Assembly: GCA_964462515.1 (NCBI GenBank)
Contig: CAYWXK010000014.1
Coordinates: forward strand, 19,998 to 83,997
Reading direction: 5' to 3'
DNA length: 64,000 nt
From: CAYWXK01 sp964462515
Lineage (GTDB): Bacteria > Planctomycetota > Phycisphaerae > Sedimentisphaerales > Anaerobacaceae
In this document: in pieces, positions 35,301 to 41,287 of the stretch
Layout of the letters: the number at the start of each line of letters is the position of its first letter
Numbering within the stretch: the stretch's first letter is position 1
Made by a program: the position numbers and the translations under genes
Notes under the pieces: generated by a model
The model's input: only the letters and a program-made list of their open reading frames with translations
Database searches by the model: none
Told to the model about the DNA's origin: nothing

Positions 35301-35510
35301 GAAAAAATCCGCCTTAGTATGCCCGGTGATGTTGACCTGCTCGGCCAGCGACATTATATCCGAATCGATATGATAAATTACGACAATGAGCCTCCCTGGC
35401 CGCTCGAACCGGATGGCGGCGGGGCTTCGCTGCGCAGATTAAACGTCAATCTTTACGGCAACGACCCCAATAACTGGACAGCCGCCAATCCGCCCACACC
35501 AGGCCACTAA
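29304..35510 (+). CDS. Giant secreted CotH/PA14/LTD protein with N-terminal dockerin
   Basis: A 2068-residue secreted multidomain protein. In order: a hydrophobic signal (LSLVLTVFLVSAASA), a two-F-hand dockerin (GDLSGDHNVDLKDLSILARYW, ADLDGANGVNAVDLAIMAQNW), an LTD domain (VISEFMASN, SDWIELYNPSDQTVNLNGW), a PA14-like domain (TGYWTFGVNSDDGFEL), a chitobiase C-terminal-like domain (ATIHVTLDGSAPS), and a CotH-kinase-like domain (VRIYGGAFRG, KKSFRLLFKRNYG, LYLNGLYWGLYNLCERPD). A second PA14-like copy (near 32900-33400) and three more LTD-like domains (NLRITEIMYHP, VVINELLAHSH, IVINEIMYNP) follow. The start is uncertain: AGGAG at 29268-29272 is perfectly spaced from an in-frame ATA at 29280, which would add a lysine-containing n-region, whereas this ATG is 31 bases away. 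The role is probably cell-surface attachment or matrix. Confidence 0.8.
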   Translation: MLSLVLTVFLVSAASAQFYPTGDLSGDHNVDLKDLSILARYWLNPNCLIGGCEADLDGANGVNAVDLAIMAQNWGLKGAHVVISEFMASNASKEPLEEGELLDEDGDSSDWIELYNPSDQTVNLNGWQLINNDGNEIKEWQFPAVELEPGEFLIVFASEKDHAIAGSELHTNFLLGADGDYLALAKSDGVIVHEYAPQYPTQVTDISYGLAQYAATFVAHKASVSYRVPTISDAGADWTALSYNDSGWKTGQIGLGFGNAIPGFKVTYYKANTTVYDLGTAELVVNDPSYQSTTASEIAPVINYFNTGGEGHYVNNRPFPGTTINNDVDYYAVLVTGTVSIPQTGYWTFGVNSDDGFELKLTNVVQTFTSSHPDPRGPEDTLTAFNITQAGLYNLRLIFYECGGGSGLELFAARGSFVTFNATSFRLVGDTAAGGLYVSSISEDIGTDIQGQMQNTNASLWMRAEFEVDEADFYDRLSLRVKYKDAFVAYLNGSKVAQSSLVPSVLQWNSSATGIHDSNEYQTFDITEYADLLREGTNVLAIHALNNTKYDSRFLILPELIGANHQETAQYFATATPGKFNTSGAVDFVADTKFSHDRGFYDTPFDVTISCETEGATIHVTLDGSAPSEVHGSKYTVPIPINTTTCLRAMAFKPGWISTNVDTQTYIFPYYVIHQPASPSGFPASWGGTAADYAMDQRVVNDSRYQALMIDSLLSIPTISLVAGTDDLFGTNGIYSNPWGEGVAWERPASIEWINPDGTTGFHVNAGVRIYGGAFRGMELTRKKSFRLLFKRNYGPTKLRYPLFGEDAADEFDTVILRGGANDGWNSWGGANTQYIIDEFMHRTQLALGQPSGHGTFVHLYLNGLYWGLYNLCERPDASFASTYFGGEKEDWDSIHDDVPVNGDTATWTQMLNECRAGMSSNEAYQQIQGNNPDGTRNPAYDDLLDVDNHIDYMFSNIWGGMGDWPYHNWYSGCLRPPNATGFKFFNWDSEGAIVVWSSLNTNVTGVSDGVAVPYNYLKQNTEFRLLFADHSHRHLFNNGPATPEASYARYKELADQVELAIISESARWGDTARSTPYTLADWQATRNYVLNTYMPQRPAVVLQQLRSAGLYPNVNAPVFYINGLYKHGGHILPTDAFSMAASAGNIYYTLDGTDPRLPAWMSPPGTIVTLVTEAAPKRVLVPSVANGGNLLTNTFPQFQVTYYKAKAGITVDSLSKAESVVSNPANQEQVVAGTAPVINYYNTGDYGHFDNDSPFPATTIGVDVENYVILATAKVYIPTTGYWTFGVNSDDGFGLQLTKGTTYKTSYPSPRSPADTITPFNITEAGVYDLRLIFYECGGGSELELFVAKGNLGGFNPTDFHLVGDVGAGGLQLGENTCWLTSYFNDSSWNDATFISGMTGGVGYDITQTLYDPYISYDVEAKMCPGINDTCYIRIPFTVGAADFNDMLLKVRYDDGFIAYLNGAEVARRYFDGTPTWNSGASTTNPDGSAVNFEEIYISAYVSSLQQGNNVLAIHGLNNAGNRNDFLISVELLAGQISQGGPSPGAIKYTGSFKLNKSTLVKARALDGKWSALNEAIFAVGPIAENLRITEIMYHPQTTGDPNDPNEEFIELMNIGPQTLNLNLVQFTEGIHFTFPPVQLAAGQLVVVVRDIDAFEAQYGTAINPAGQYDGSLDNAGERIRLEDAIGQAILDFRYKDSWRPMTDGHGFSLTIIDPNNPDPNNWGLQESWRASALYNGSPGEDDSGIIPNPSDVVINELLAHSHAGQPDWIELHNTTGDPINIGGWFLSDDNAYPTKYKIASNTVIDRYGYCLFYEDTNFADPNDPGCLEVFRLSENGEEVCLSSAQDDVLTGYQEIEDFDASETGVSFGRYFKRSINNVDFVAMSEITPGWANAYPKVGPIVINEIMYNPLYDRDAEFVELYNITNSRVDLFDLEGNTWKFSDEDYTIDFNLPDNTSIPAHGYLLLVKDSDVFLSQYPGVPGGVAIFEWGDGRLNNGGEKIRLSMPGDVDLLGQRHYIRIDMINYDNEPPWPLEPDGGGASLRRLNVNLYGNDPNNWTAANPPTPGH

Positions 35511-35663
35511 CCCGGATTTCTCATTAACCACAGAGGCCGCCGAGTTCGCAGAGCCCGCAGAGTTTACCTTTTTAGCCACAAATTTTCACGAATTATTTTT
35601 ATGTCTATTCGTGTTCATTTGTGTTAATTCGTGGTTAATATTATCTGCGGTTACAGAGACCAT
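35511..35663. other. Short spacer with degenerate repeats
   Basis: A purine/pyrimidine-rich spacer between convergent genes, including degenerate text such as TTCGTGTTCATTTGTG, TTAATTCGTGGTTA. A related ATTCGTGTTTATTCGTGGTTA occurs near 46296. No gene or clear terminator is seen. Confidence 0.5.
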
Positions 35664-37682
35664 CTATTTCGCCACACACGCCGGATTGTTCGGCGTCAGG
35701 TCGCAGTCAATCAACCAGTTATTTGTCAGCAGGGCAAAATCGAGAAAATTTATACCATTAAATCCATCCAGGTTAGCAGAACCATCACTGTCCAGCCATT
35801 GACCGGTAAATATCCGCACATCTTCCCAACCAACCCGGCAATCGTCATTTAAATCGCCGGTTAGTTTATACTGACATACCTTTTTTATGGCAAGCGAATG
35901 GGCCCCTCCAGCGCTAATGGCGATAAAGCCGCTATTGGGCGAAGGGATATTGCACTGGCCAGTGTAGTTACCATACCAGTCATAGTTGCTTCCCCAGGCG
36001 ACGATGGAGCCACCTGTCCCGAGCGGAGTCGAGGGATCCTGCTTTAAACCGATCGAATGCCACAAGCCTGCGCTAATGGCGATAAAGCCGCTATTGGGCG
36101 AAGGGATATCGCACTGGCCAGTGTAGTTACCCCACCTGTCACAGTTACTTCCCCAGGCGACGATGGAACCATCTTGCTTTAACCCGAGCGAATGGTCCCC
36201 GCCTGCGCTAATGGCGATAAAGCCGCTATTGGGCGAAGGGACATTGCACTCGCCCTCGCCGTTCCATCCCCAGGCGACGATGGAGCCATCTTGCTTTAAC
36301 CCCAGCGAATGATACCCGCCCGCAGCGACGGCGATAAAGCCGCCATTGGGCGAAGGGATATCGCACTGGCCGTCGCTGTTGCTTCCCCAGGCGATGATGG
36401 AGCCAACCTGCTTTAAACCCAGAGAATGCACCCCGCCAGCGCTAATGGCGATAAAGCCGCTATTGGGCGAAGGGGTATTGCACTGGCCCCAGCCGTTCAA
36501 TCCCCAGGCGACGATGGAGCCATCCTGCTTTAACCCGAGCGAATGGTCCCCGCCTGCAGCGATGGCGATAAAGCCGCTATTGGGCGAAGGGATATTGCAC
36601 TGGCCGTCGCCGTTGTCTCCCCAGGCGACGATTGTCTTAATTTTGATAAAGATGCCAGTTTGCTTTAACCCGAGCGAATGAGACCCGCCAGCGCTAATGG
36701 CGATAAAGCCGCTATTGGGCGAAGGGATATTGCACTGGCCGTAGTCGTTGCTTCCCCAGGCGACGATGGAGCCATTCTGCTTCACGCCTAAGCTGTGCTC
36801 GCCGCCTGCTGCAATGGCTACAAAGCTGGTATTGGGTGAAGGGATATTGCACTGGCCGTCCCAGTTGGCTCCCCAGGCGACGATGGAGCCATCCTGCTTT
36901 AGGCCAAGACTGTGGTAGATGCCTGCTGCGATGGCTACAAAGCCGGTATTGGGCGAAGGGATATTGCACTGGCCTTCGGCGTTCATTCCCCAGGCGACGA
37001 TGGAGCCATCTTGCTTTAACCCGAGCGAATACTCCCCGCCTGCGCTAATGGCGATAAAGCCGCTATTGGGCGAAGGGATATTGCACTGGCCTCTGCCGTT
37101 GTTTCCCCAGGCGACAATAGAGCCATCTTGCTTTAGGCCAAGACTGTGGTAAGGGCCTGCTGTGACGGCGACAAAGCCGGTATTGGGCGAAGGGACATTG
37201 CACTGGCCGTAGTAGTTCCATCCCCAGGCGACGATGGAACCATCGTTCTTTAGGCCAAGACTGTGCTCGCCGCCTGCGGCGATGGCGACAAAGCCGGTAT
37301 TGGGCGAAGGGATATCGCATTGGCCGTAACTGTTGTCTCCAAATGCTACGATAGAGCCATCGGATTTTAGGCCAAGACTGTGCCACCAGGCTGCGGCAAT
37401 GGCGATAAAGCCGGTATTGGGCGAAGGGATATCGCATTGGCCATACTCGTTATCTCCCCACGCGACAATCGATCCATTACTCTTCAGGCCAAGACTGTGG
37501 AAGCTGCCCGTGGCGACCTTCACAAAGCTCTGGCTTAGGTCAACGCCGACAACCTGGCTGCCCCAGCCGACAATCTTGCCCGATTCGGCCAAAGCCGATT
37601 GGCCGATACAGAAAAGCAAAATTGCAGTAACACCGGCAACCAATAACAGATTTTTCTTTTTGAACACATTACCGAATTTCAT
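35664..37682 (-). CDS. Secreted RCC1-repeat protein with dockerin (paralog A)
   Basis: A 672-residue secreted protein. The signal peptide (MKFGNVFKKKNLLLVAGVTA, ending SALAE) is followed by about 14 RCC1-like beta-propeller repeats of roughly 37 residues with the core HSLGLKQDGSIVAWG and GQCNIPSPNSGFIAI. The C-terminus has a dockerin-like pair (GDLNDDCRVGWEDVRIFTGQW, ANLDGFNGINFLDFALLTNNW) and the tail NNPACVAK. AGGAGG precedes the start. One repeat carries an exact 24-base insertion (36012-36035, read PSTPLGTG) and another a six-residue insertion (IFIKIK, near 36633-36653). The second paralog at 43936 has the same architecture. RCC1 proteins bind partners; the ligand here is unknown. Confidence 0.85.
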   Translation of the reverse strand: MKFGNVFKKKNLLLVAGVTAILLFCIGQSALAESGKIVGWGSQVVGVDLSQSFVKVATGSFHSLGLKSNGSIVAWGDNEYGQCDIPSPNTGFIAIAAAWWHSLGLKSDGSIVAFGDNSYGQCDIPSPNTGFVAIAAGGEHSLGLKNDGSIVAWGWNYYGQCNVPSPNTGFVAVTAGPYHSLGLKQDGSIVAWGNNGRGQCNIPSPNSGFIAISAGGEYSLGLKQDGSIVAWGMNAEGQCNIPSPNTGFVAIAAGIYHSLGLKQDGSIVAWGANWDGQCNIPSPNTSFVAIAAGGEHSLGVKQNGSIVAWGSNDYGQCNIPSPNSGFIAISAGGSHSLGLKQTGIFIKIKTIVAWGDNGDGQCNIPSPNSGFIAIAAGGDHSLGLKQDGSIVAWGLNGWGQCNTPSPNSGFIAISAGGVHSLGLKQVGSIIAWGSNSDGQCDIPSPNGGFIAVAAGGYHSLGLKQDGSIVAWGWNGEGECNVPSPNSGFIAISAGGDHSLGLKQDGSIVAWGSNCDRWGNYTGQCDIPSPNSGFIAISAGLWHSIGLKQDPSTPLGTGGSIVAWGSNYDWYGNYTGQCNIPSPNSGFIAISAGGAHSLAIKKVCQYKLTGDLNDDCRVGWEDVRIFTGQWLDSDGSANLDGFNGINFLDFALLTNNWLIDCDLTPNNPACVAK
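36012..36035. repeat. In-frame 24-base insertion element (CCTGTCC...GAGTCGAGGG)
   Basis: The flanking repeats read GATGGAGCC then ATCCTGC without a break. Here exactly 24 bases lie between them. Its CCTGTCC-GAGC-GTCGA-GGG pattern matches the cores of the elements at 57741 and 59330. Confidence 0.85.
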
Positions 37683-37879
37683 TTTTAGTCCTCCTAATTA
37701 TTGATAAATCCGAAACTTGTCTGACGACAGTCAAGATTCGAATACCCAAAAGCGCCATTTTTCCACTGTTAACGGTTACGTTATGCCAGCGTTCTGGCGC
37801 AAATACATACACCGGACACCGGAAATCTTCAGTTTCCATACAAACGGCTTTACATCCCTACTTTATCTCTAATATCATC

Positions 37880-37908
37880 AGCGTAACAAATATATCGCAG
37901 ATTGTCAA
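37880..37908 (-). promoter_or_regulatory. Candidate promoter of RCC1 paralog A with overlapping inverted repeat
   Basis: On the minus strand: TTGACA, 17 bases, TACGCT. The -35 box is perfect and the -10 box weak. The -35 box is one arm of TGTCAAATAATTTTGACA, a possible operator. Confidence 0.35.
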
Positions 37909-38035
37909 ATAATTTTGACATTTTTAGGGGATTTTGCGGTTTGACGATAAAAATGCTGATTTATCTATAATAGAAACAACCTGCGGGACTGTGCTCTCTG
38001 CGCTCTCGGCGGTGAGAAATACAGGTTAACGGATA

Positions 38036-38068
38036 CAAAAAGGCCGCGAGTTTAACATTCGCGGCCTT
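38036..38068 (-). terminator. Rho-independent terminator (minus strand)
   Basis: Stem AAGGCCGCGA (38040-38049) with TCGCGGCCTT (38059-38068), followed on the minus strand by a short T-run. It is the first terminator-like site after the DUF4139 gene, about 325 bp past its stop codon. Confidence 0.7.
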
Positions 38069-38180
38069 ACCTTCTCAAAAGCAAAATCATTGACCTTTGA
38101 ATATTAAATGGAACATTACTGCACAAACAAGACCCAGATGTCAACCCGCGAAAGCTGCCCGCATCGGGTTGCGTTGACCG

Positions 38181-38330
38181 GCCTGCTGCGCCAGTGCGGC
38201 AGTACGGCGAGTTGCGGTTGCGTAGTGTATCACGGCCATCCTGGCCGTGTCTGGTGTTCACGGGCTGGAAGCCCGTGCCACGAAACGAGCAGCGCAACCG
38301 ATACCTGCTGCGCCAGTGCGTCAGCACGGC
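38181..38330. repeat. Cluster of GC-rich palindromic words
   Basis: CCTGCTGCGCCAGTGCG occurs at about 38183 and 38304 and again inside the sensor kinase gene near 41679. Between them are CACGGCCATCCTGGCCGTG (38231-38249) and CACGGGCTGGAAGCCCGTG (38259-38277); the latter is the exact reverse complement of 20869-20887. Confidence 0.7.
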
Positions 38331-38393
38331 GAGGACGATGGACGCAACCTTCAATAACATTGTGCTTTGAAGGGACTTCAGGACTATACATAT

Positions 38394-40175
38394 CTATTGT
38401 CCGGATTGTTGTGCGGCACCAGTAGCAAGACGAGGCTGAAGCTGCATATTCCTGTCATATTCCATAGTGAAGCTGTATTTTACGATAGTTGCCTTTTCGT
38501 CAATGGTATTCGGCGCAAGCTTTGTGTCCCAGCGCAGGACGCCTTTCTTTCTAATGGTTCGCAGATACTCGGCGTCTTCACTCAACTGCGGTTCGGCCTT
38601 TGCAAGCTCAATCTTCACTGATGCGTCATCGGTATAAGGCAAGCGGTCTAACAAGCGCAATTCGACGGCGTCGTTCTTGTAATTGCTGATTGCGATACGA
38701 TAATGATATGTATCGATGCGGTTGCCGCCCTGAATTTTCGTTTGTTTATCTTCAAGCTCGTGTGTAACCTGGACCTGTGAATCTATGCCGAAGCCGGCAG
38801 TAAATTTTTCGCCCATTGTTACCTGCGGCAGCTGACTTTTTCCAACGAACTCCCCATCGCGGAACATACTTGCCTGCCCAGGCAATAAAACTGTGTCACT
38901 GGCATTAAGCACGTCCGCCTGCAAATAGACATAGTCGGTAAGTAAGGGCGTCGCAACGAGCGTAAAATCGGCTTTTGCGGTTATTGCTGCGATTGTTACT
39001 AATTGCTGGTCGCTTCGGCTTGGAAGCGTTAGTTTGCCGGGCAAATCATACGTTACGCTGACGCCCTCGATGCGGGAAATCTCTGCCATTTTTTGCTGGA
39101 ATTCTTCGATTTCTCTCTTGCCCCCAATTATATTGTAGGCAAATGCCTGGTTGCGCAGCGCCATCACGTTAAGCTCCTCGTTGGCCGCCATTCCCTTTTT
39201 AATGTAGTCCTTTCGGGTCTGCCTGTTCTGGCGAATCTCGTTCTCCCACACGATGGGCTGCTGTGCAGCCTGCTGCTGGGCAGGCATTGAAAGGTCAACG
39301 AGCATAGGCGTTAGTATTGGGGCGGCTGCGACCATCGTCGGTTCGGCTGTTGATAAGCTTAATGCGACGCCGTTCCAGTCTTCGCCGCTGGTTTGGTTGA
39401 CGACCGCGTTGTATTCAATCAGCACAGTTGACTTCTTTGGATTGGCACGGAGGTTATATTGCTGCATCCAGTTGGCGCCATTGACTAAATAGCTCATCTC
39501 AATAACGGCTTTTCTGGCGCCTTCGGCGCTTATAAACAATAGCGCCTCTCGTTCTGTGCGGGAACGTCCCGCCATTAGTTCATTCCGCTTGCGGTCCAGC
39601 AGCTCTTGTTCTTTTTTCAACCCGGCGATTTGGTCCTCAAGTTCCAGCTTGTGTTTGTGATATTCAAGACCCTTTTCTTCTATAAATGTGGCAAGGTTCT
39701 GAATAGGCTCAAAGGTCAGAAGGCCCCTGTTAAGGTCGCTGCCGGCTGCGGTGATGGTAAAGTCTTTTAGCTTCTCAAACATCAGCCATTGCTGATTAAA
39801 ATGCAATAGCTCGCTTTCAGCGTATTTGAGCTTGTGTTTTACATCCTCAATCTGTGCATCGAGCTGTTTGACTTCTTCTCTTGTGTCCTCCATGACCGGC
39901 CTTTCGCGAAATCTTACGCTGAGCACCTTAACGTTGTCGGGACTCTGTGCGTAGATACTTTCAGGCACCACCTGGGCCGGCAGGTCCTTGACGGTTAGTT
40001 CGCAAGTGCCTGCCGGCAAATCCACATTAACTAAACGCGTTACCTGCGCCTGGCCGCGATAAACTGTTACTTTTGAAATGCTGCCGACCGTCGTCGGCAC
40101 ATCGCCCAAAGCAATTGTGGCCATCAAGCTAATTAGCACAACTGCGATTGTAAGTATTTGTCTGCTGCGTTTCAT
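38394..40175 (-). CDS. DUF4140/DUF4139 (MuiA-like) protein
   Basis: A 593-residue exported protein. The signal peptide (MKRSRQILTIAVVLISLMATIALG) is followed by an N-terminal DUF4140-type domain (SKVTVYRGQAQVTRLVNVDL), a coiled-coil region (KQLDAQIEDVKHKLKYAESELL and ELEDQIAGLKKEQELLDRKR) and the DUF4139 domain (ISYLVNGANWMQQYNLRA appears as MSYLVNGANWMQQYNLRA; LIEYNAVVNQTSGEDWNG; VTHELEDKQTKIQGGNR). This architecture is that of the mucoidy inhibitor A family, with no firm biochemical role. AAAGGGT lies upstream of the start. It diverges from the two-component genes. Confidence 0.85.
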   Translation of the reverse strand: MKRSRQILTIAVVLISLMATIALGDVPTTVGSISKVTVYRGQAQVTRLVNVDLPAGTCELTVKDLPAQVVPESIYAQSPDNVKVLSVRFRERPVMEDTREEVKQLDAQIEDVKHKLKYAESELLHFNQQWLMFEKLKDFTITAAGSDLNRGLLTFEPIQNLATFIEEKGLEYHKHKLELEDQIAGLKKEQELLDRKRNELMAGRSRTEREALLFISAEGARKAVIEMSYLVNGANWMQQYNLRANPKKSTVLIEYNAVVNQTSGEDWNGVALSLSTAEPTMVAAAPILTPMLVDLSMPAQQQAAQQPIVWENEIRQNRQTRKDYIKKGMAANEELNVMALRNQAFAYNIIGGKREIEEFQQKMAEISRIEGVSVTYDLPGKLTLPSRSDQQLVTIAAITAKADFTLVATPLLTDYVYLQADVLNASDTVLLPGQASMFRDGEFVGKSQLPQVTMGEKFTAGFGIDSQVQVTHELEDKQTKIQGGNRIDTYHYRIAISNYKNDAVELRLLDRLPYTDDASVKIELAKAEPQLSEDAEYLRTIRKKGVLRWDTKLAPNTIDEKATIVKYSFTMEYDRNMQLQPRLATGAAQQSGQ

Positions 40176-40362
40176 TTTTCGACCCTTTCAAAGAAATTTC
40201 TAAATATATTTTCAAATTACTCGTGTTATCTTTAACAATAATTTCCAAAATATTTCCTAAATCAATTATGCAACATTGCCTCTCGACCACAAAGTAAAAT
40301 GTATGTAAAAAGCAGCCGAGATTTTTTACAAAACATTTACAAACTTATCCTCAAATTCCGTT

Positions 40363-40368
40363 TATAAT
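40363..40368 (+). promoter_or_regulatory. Candidate -10 box of the two-component operon
   Basis: TATAAT, 22 bases before the first copy of the regulator start. TTTACA at 40336-40341 is a possible -35 box, but the 21-base spacing is long. Confidence 0.35.
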
Positions 40369-40388
40369 ATAAAGAGAAAGAGGTGTAA

Positions 40389-40443
40389 CTATGGAATTAA
40401 AGCCGTCCATATTGGTAGTTGAGGATGAAGAGAAAATCCGCCT
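40389..40443 (+). pseudogene. Assembly-duplicated start of the response regulator
   Basis: The ribosome site (AGAGGTG) and the first 17-18 codons of the response regulator. This stretch is identical over 55 bases to 40544-40598 and abuts the N run. It is almost certainly the true gene start, split from the rest by an unmerged contig overlap, not a real pseudogene. Confidence 0.8.
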
Positions 40444-40543
40444 NNNNNNNNNNNNNNNNNNNNNNNNNNNNNNNNNNNNNNNNNNNNNNNNNNNNNNNNN
40501 NNNNNNNNNNNNNNNNNNNNNNNNNNNNNNNNNNNNNNNNNNN
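40444..40543. other. Assembly gap of exactly 100 N
   Basis: One hundred Ns, the usual placeholder for a gap of unknown size. The identical 55 bases on both sides suggest that the real gap is absent or of negative size. Confidence 0.95.
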
Positions 40544-40545
40544 CT

Positions 40546-41244
40546 ATGGAATTAAAGCCGTCCATATTGGTAGTTGAGGATGAAGAGAAAATCCGCCTGG
40601 CTCTGAAGGATTTTCTGGAATATCACGACTTCACCGTTTCTGAAGCCGCAGATGGCCTCCAGGCCCAGATGATTGTGGCGCAGGGGCGGTTCGATTTGAT
40701 TTTGCTTGACCTGATGCTGCCGAAAATTAGCGGCGAAGACCTCTGTACCAGGTGGCGTCAGGAAGGCCTGCAAACCCCGATTATTATGGTGACCGCCAAA
40801 GGCCAGGAAAGAGAAAGGGTGGCAGGGCTTAACCTCGGCGCCGATGATTACATCACCAAGCCATTTTCGCTCGAAGAACTGCTTGCGAGGATAAATGCGG
40901 TCCTTCGACGCACCGACCCCGCCAGGGCAGTCGGCCAAACCTTCAAGTTCGCCGACTGCGATGTCGATATTGCAGCATTGAAGGTGAGGCGTAAAGGAAA
41001 AGAAATAGAAATTTCTAAACGAGAAGCAGAAATCATCCAGTATTTTGCTGCAAACCCGAATCGGGTCATCAGCAGAGAAGAGCTGTATCGAGAAGTCTGG
41101 GATGATATTTTGACGGACCTGGGGACGCGGACAACGGATATGCACATAGCGAAGTTGCGAAGTAAAATCGAGCGCGATGTTGATAATCCCCAGATTATTA
41201 AAACCGTCCGCGGTGCAGGCTATAAATATGAAACCCAACTGTAA
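40546..41244 (+). CDS. OmpR/PhoB-family response regulator
   Basis: A 232-residue two-component regulator. The receiver domain (about 1-120) has the acidic patch VVEDEEK, the phosphorylation site LILLDLMLP (Asp55), VTAKG and the conserved KPF lysine (DDYITKPFSLEELLARI). The C-terminal winged helix (about 135-230) follows with ISKREAEIIQYFAANPNRVISREEL and the final TVRGAGYKYE. The sensor kinase gene lies 43 bp downstream. The true start with its ribosome site is at 40391, across the artificial gap, so this copy has no upstream signals of its own. It probably regulates envelope or surface genes; the targets are unknown. Confidence 0.93.
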   Translation: MELKPSILVVEDEEKIRLALKDFLEYHDFTVSEAADGLQAQMIVAQGRFDLILLDLMLPKISGEDLCTRWRQEGLQTPIIMVTAKGQERERVAGLNLGADDYITKPFSLEELLARINAVLRRTDPARAVGQTFKFADCDVDIAALKVRRKGKEIEISKREAEIIQYFAANPNRVISREELYREVWDDILTDLGTRTTDMHIAKLRSKIERDVDNPQIIKTVRGAGYKYETQL

Positions 41245-41250
41245 TGAGGA

Positions 41251-41278
41251 TTTATCCGCCTTATGTATGGCGGATAAA
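41251..41278. repeat. Palindromic element between regulator and kinase
   Basis: Perfect arms TTTATCCGCC/GGCGGATAAA, loop TTATGTAT. It fills most of the 43-base gap between the two genes and leaves no good ribosome site for the kinase. Confidence 0.85.
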
Positions 41279-41287
41279 TAAACGCAA

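Larger units (their letters stand above)
37683..38393. other. Intergenic region with operator-like site, terminator and repeat cluster
   Basis: About 710 bp. It contains a perfect inverted repeat TGTCAAATAATTTTGACA (37903-37920), promoter-like boxes, a terminator (38036-38068) and a cluster of GC-rich palindromes (38181-38345), including the CCTGCTGCGCCAGTGCG word twice. I saw no gene. A plus-strand TTGACG-N19-TATAAT (37941-37971) has no plus-strand gene after it for 2.4 kb. Confidence 0.55.
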
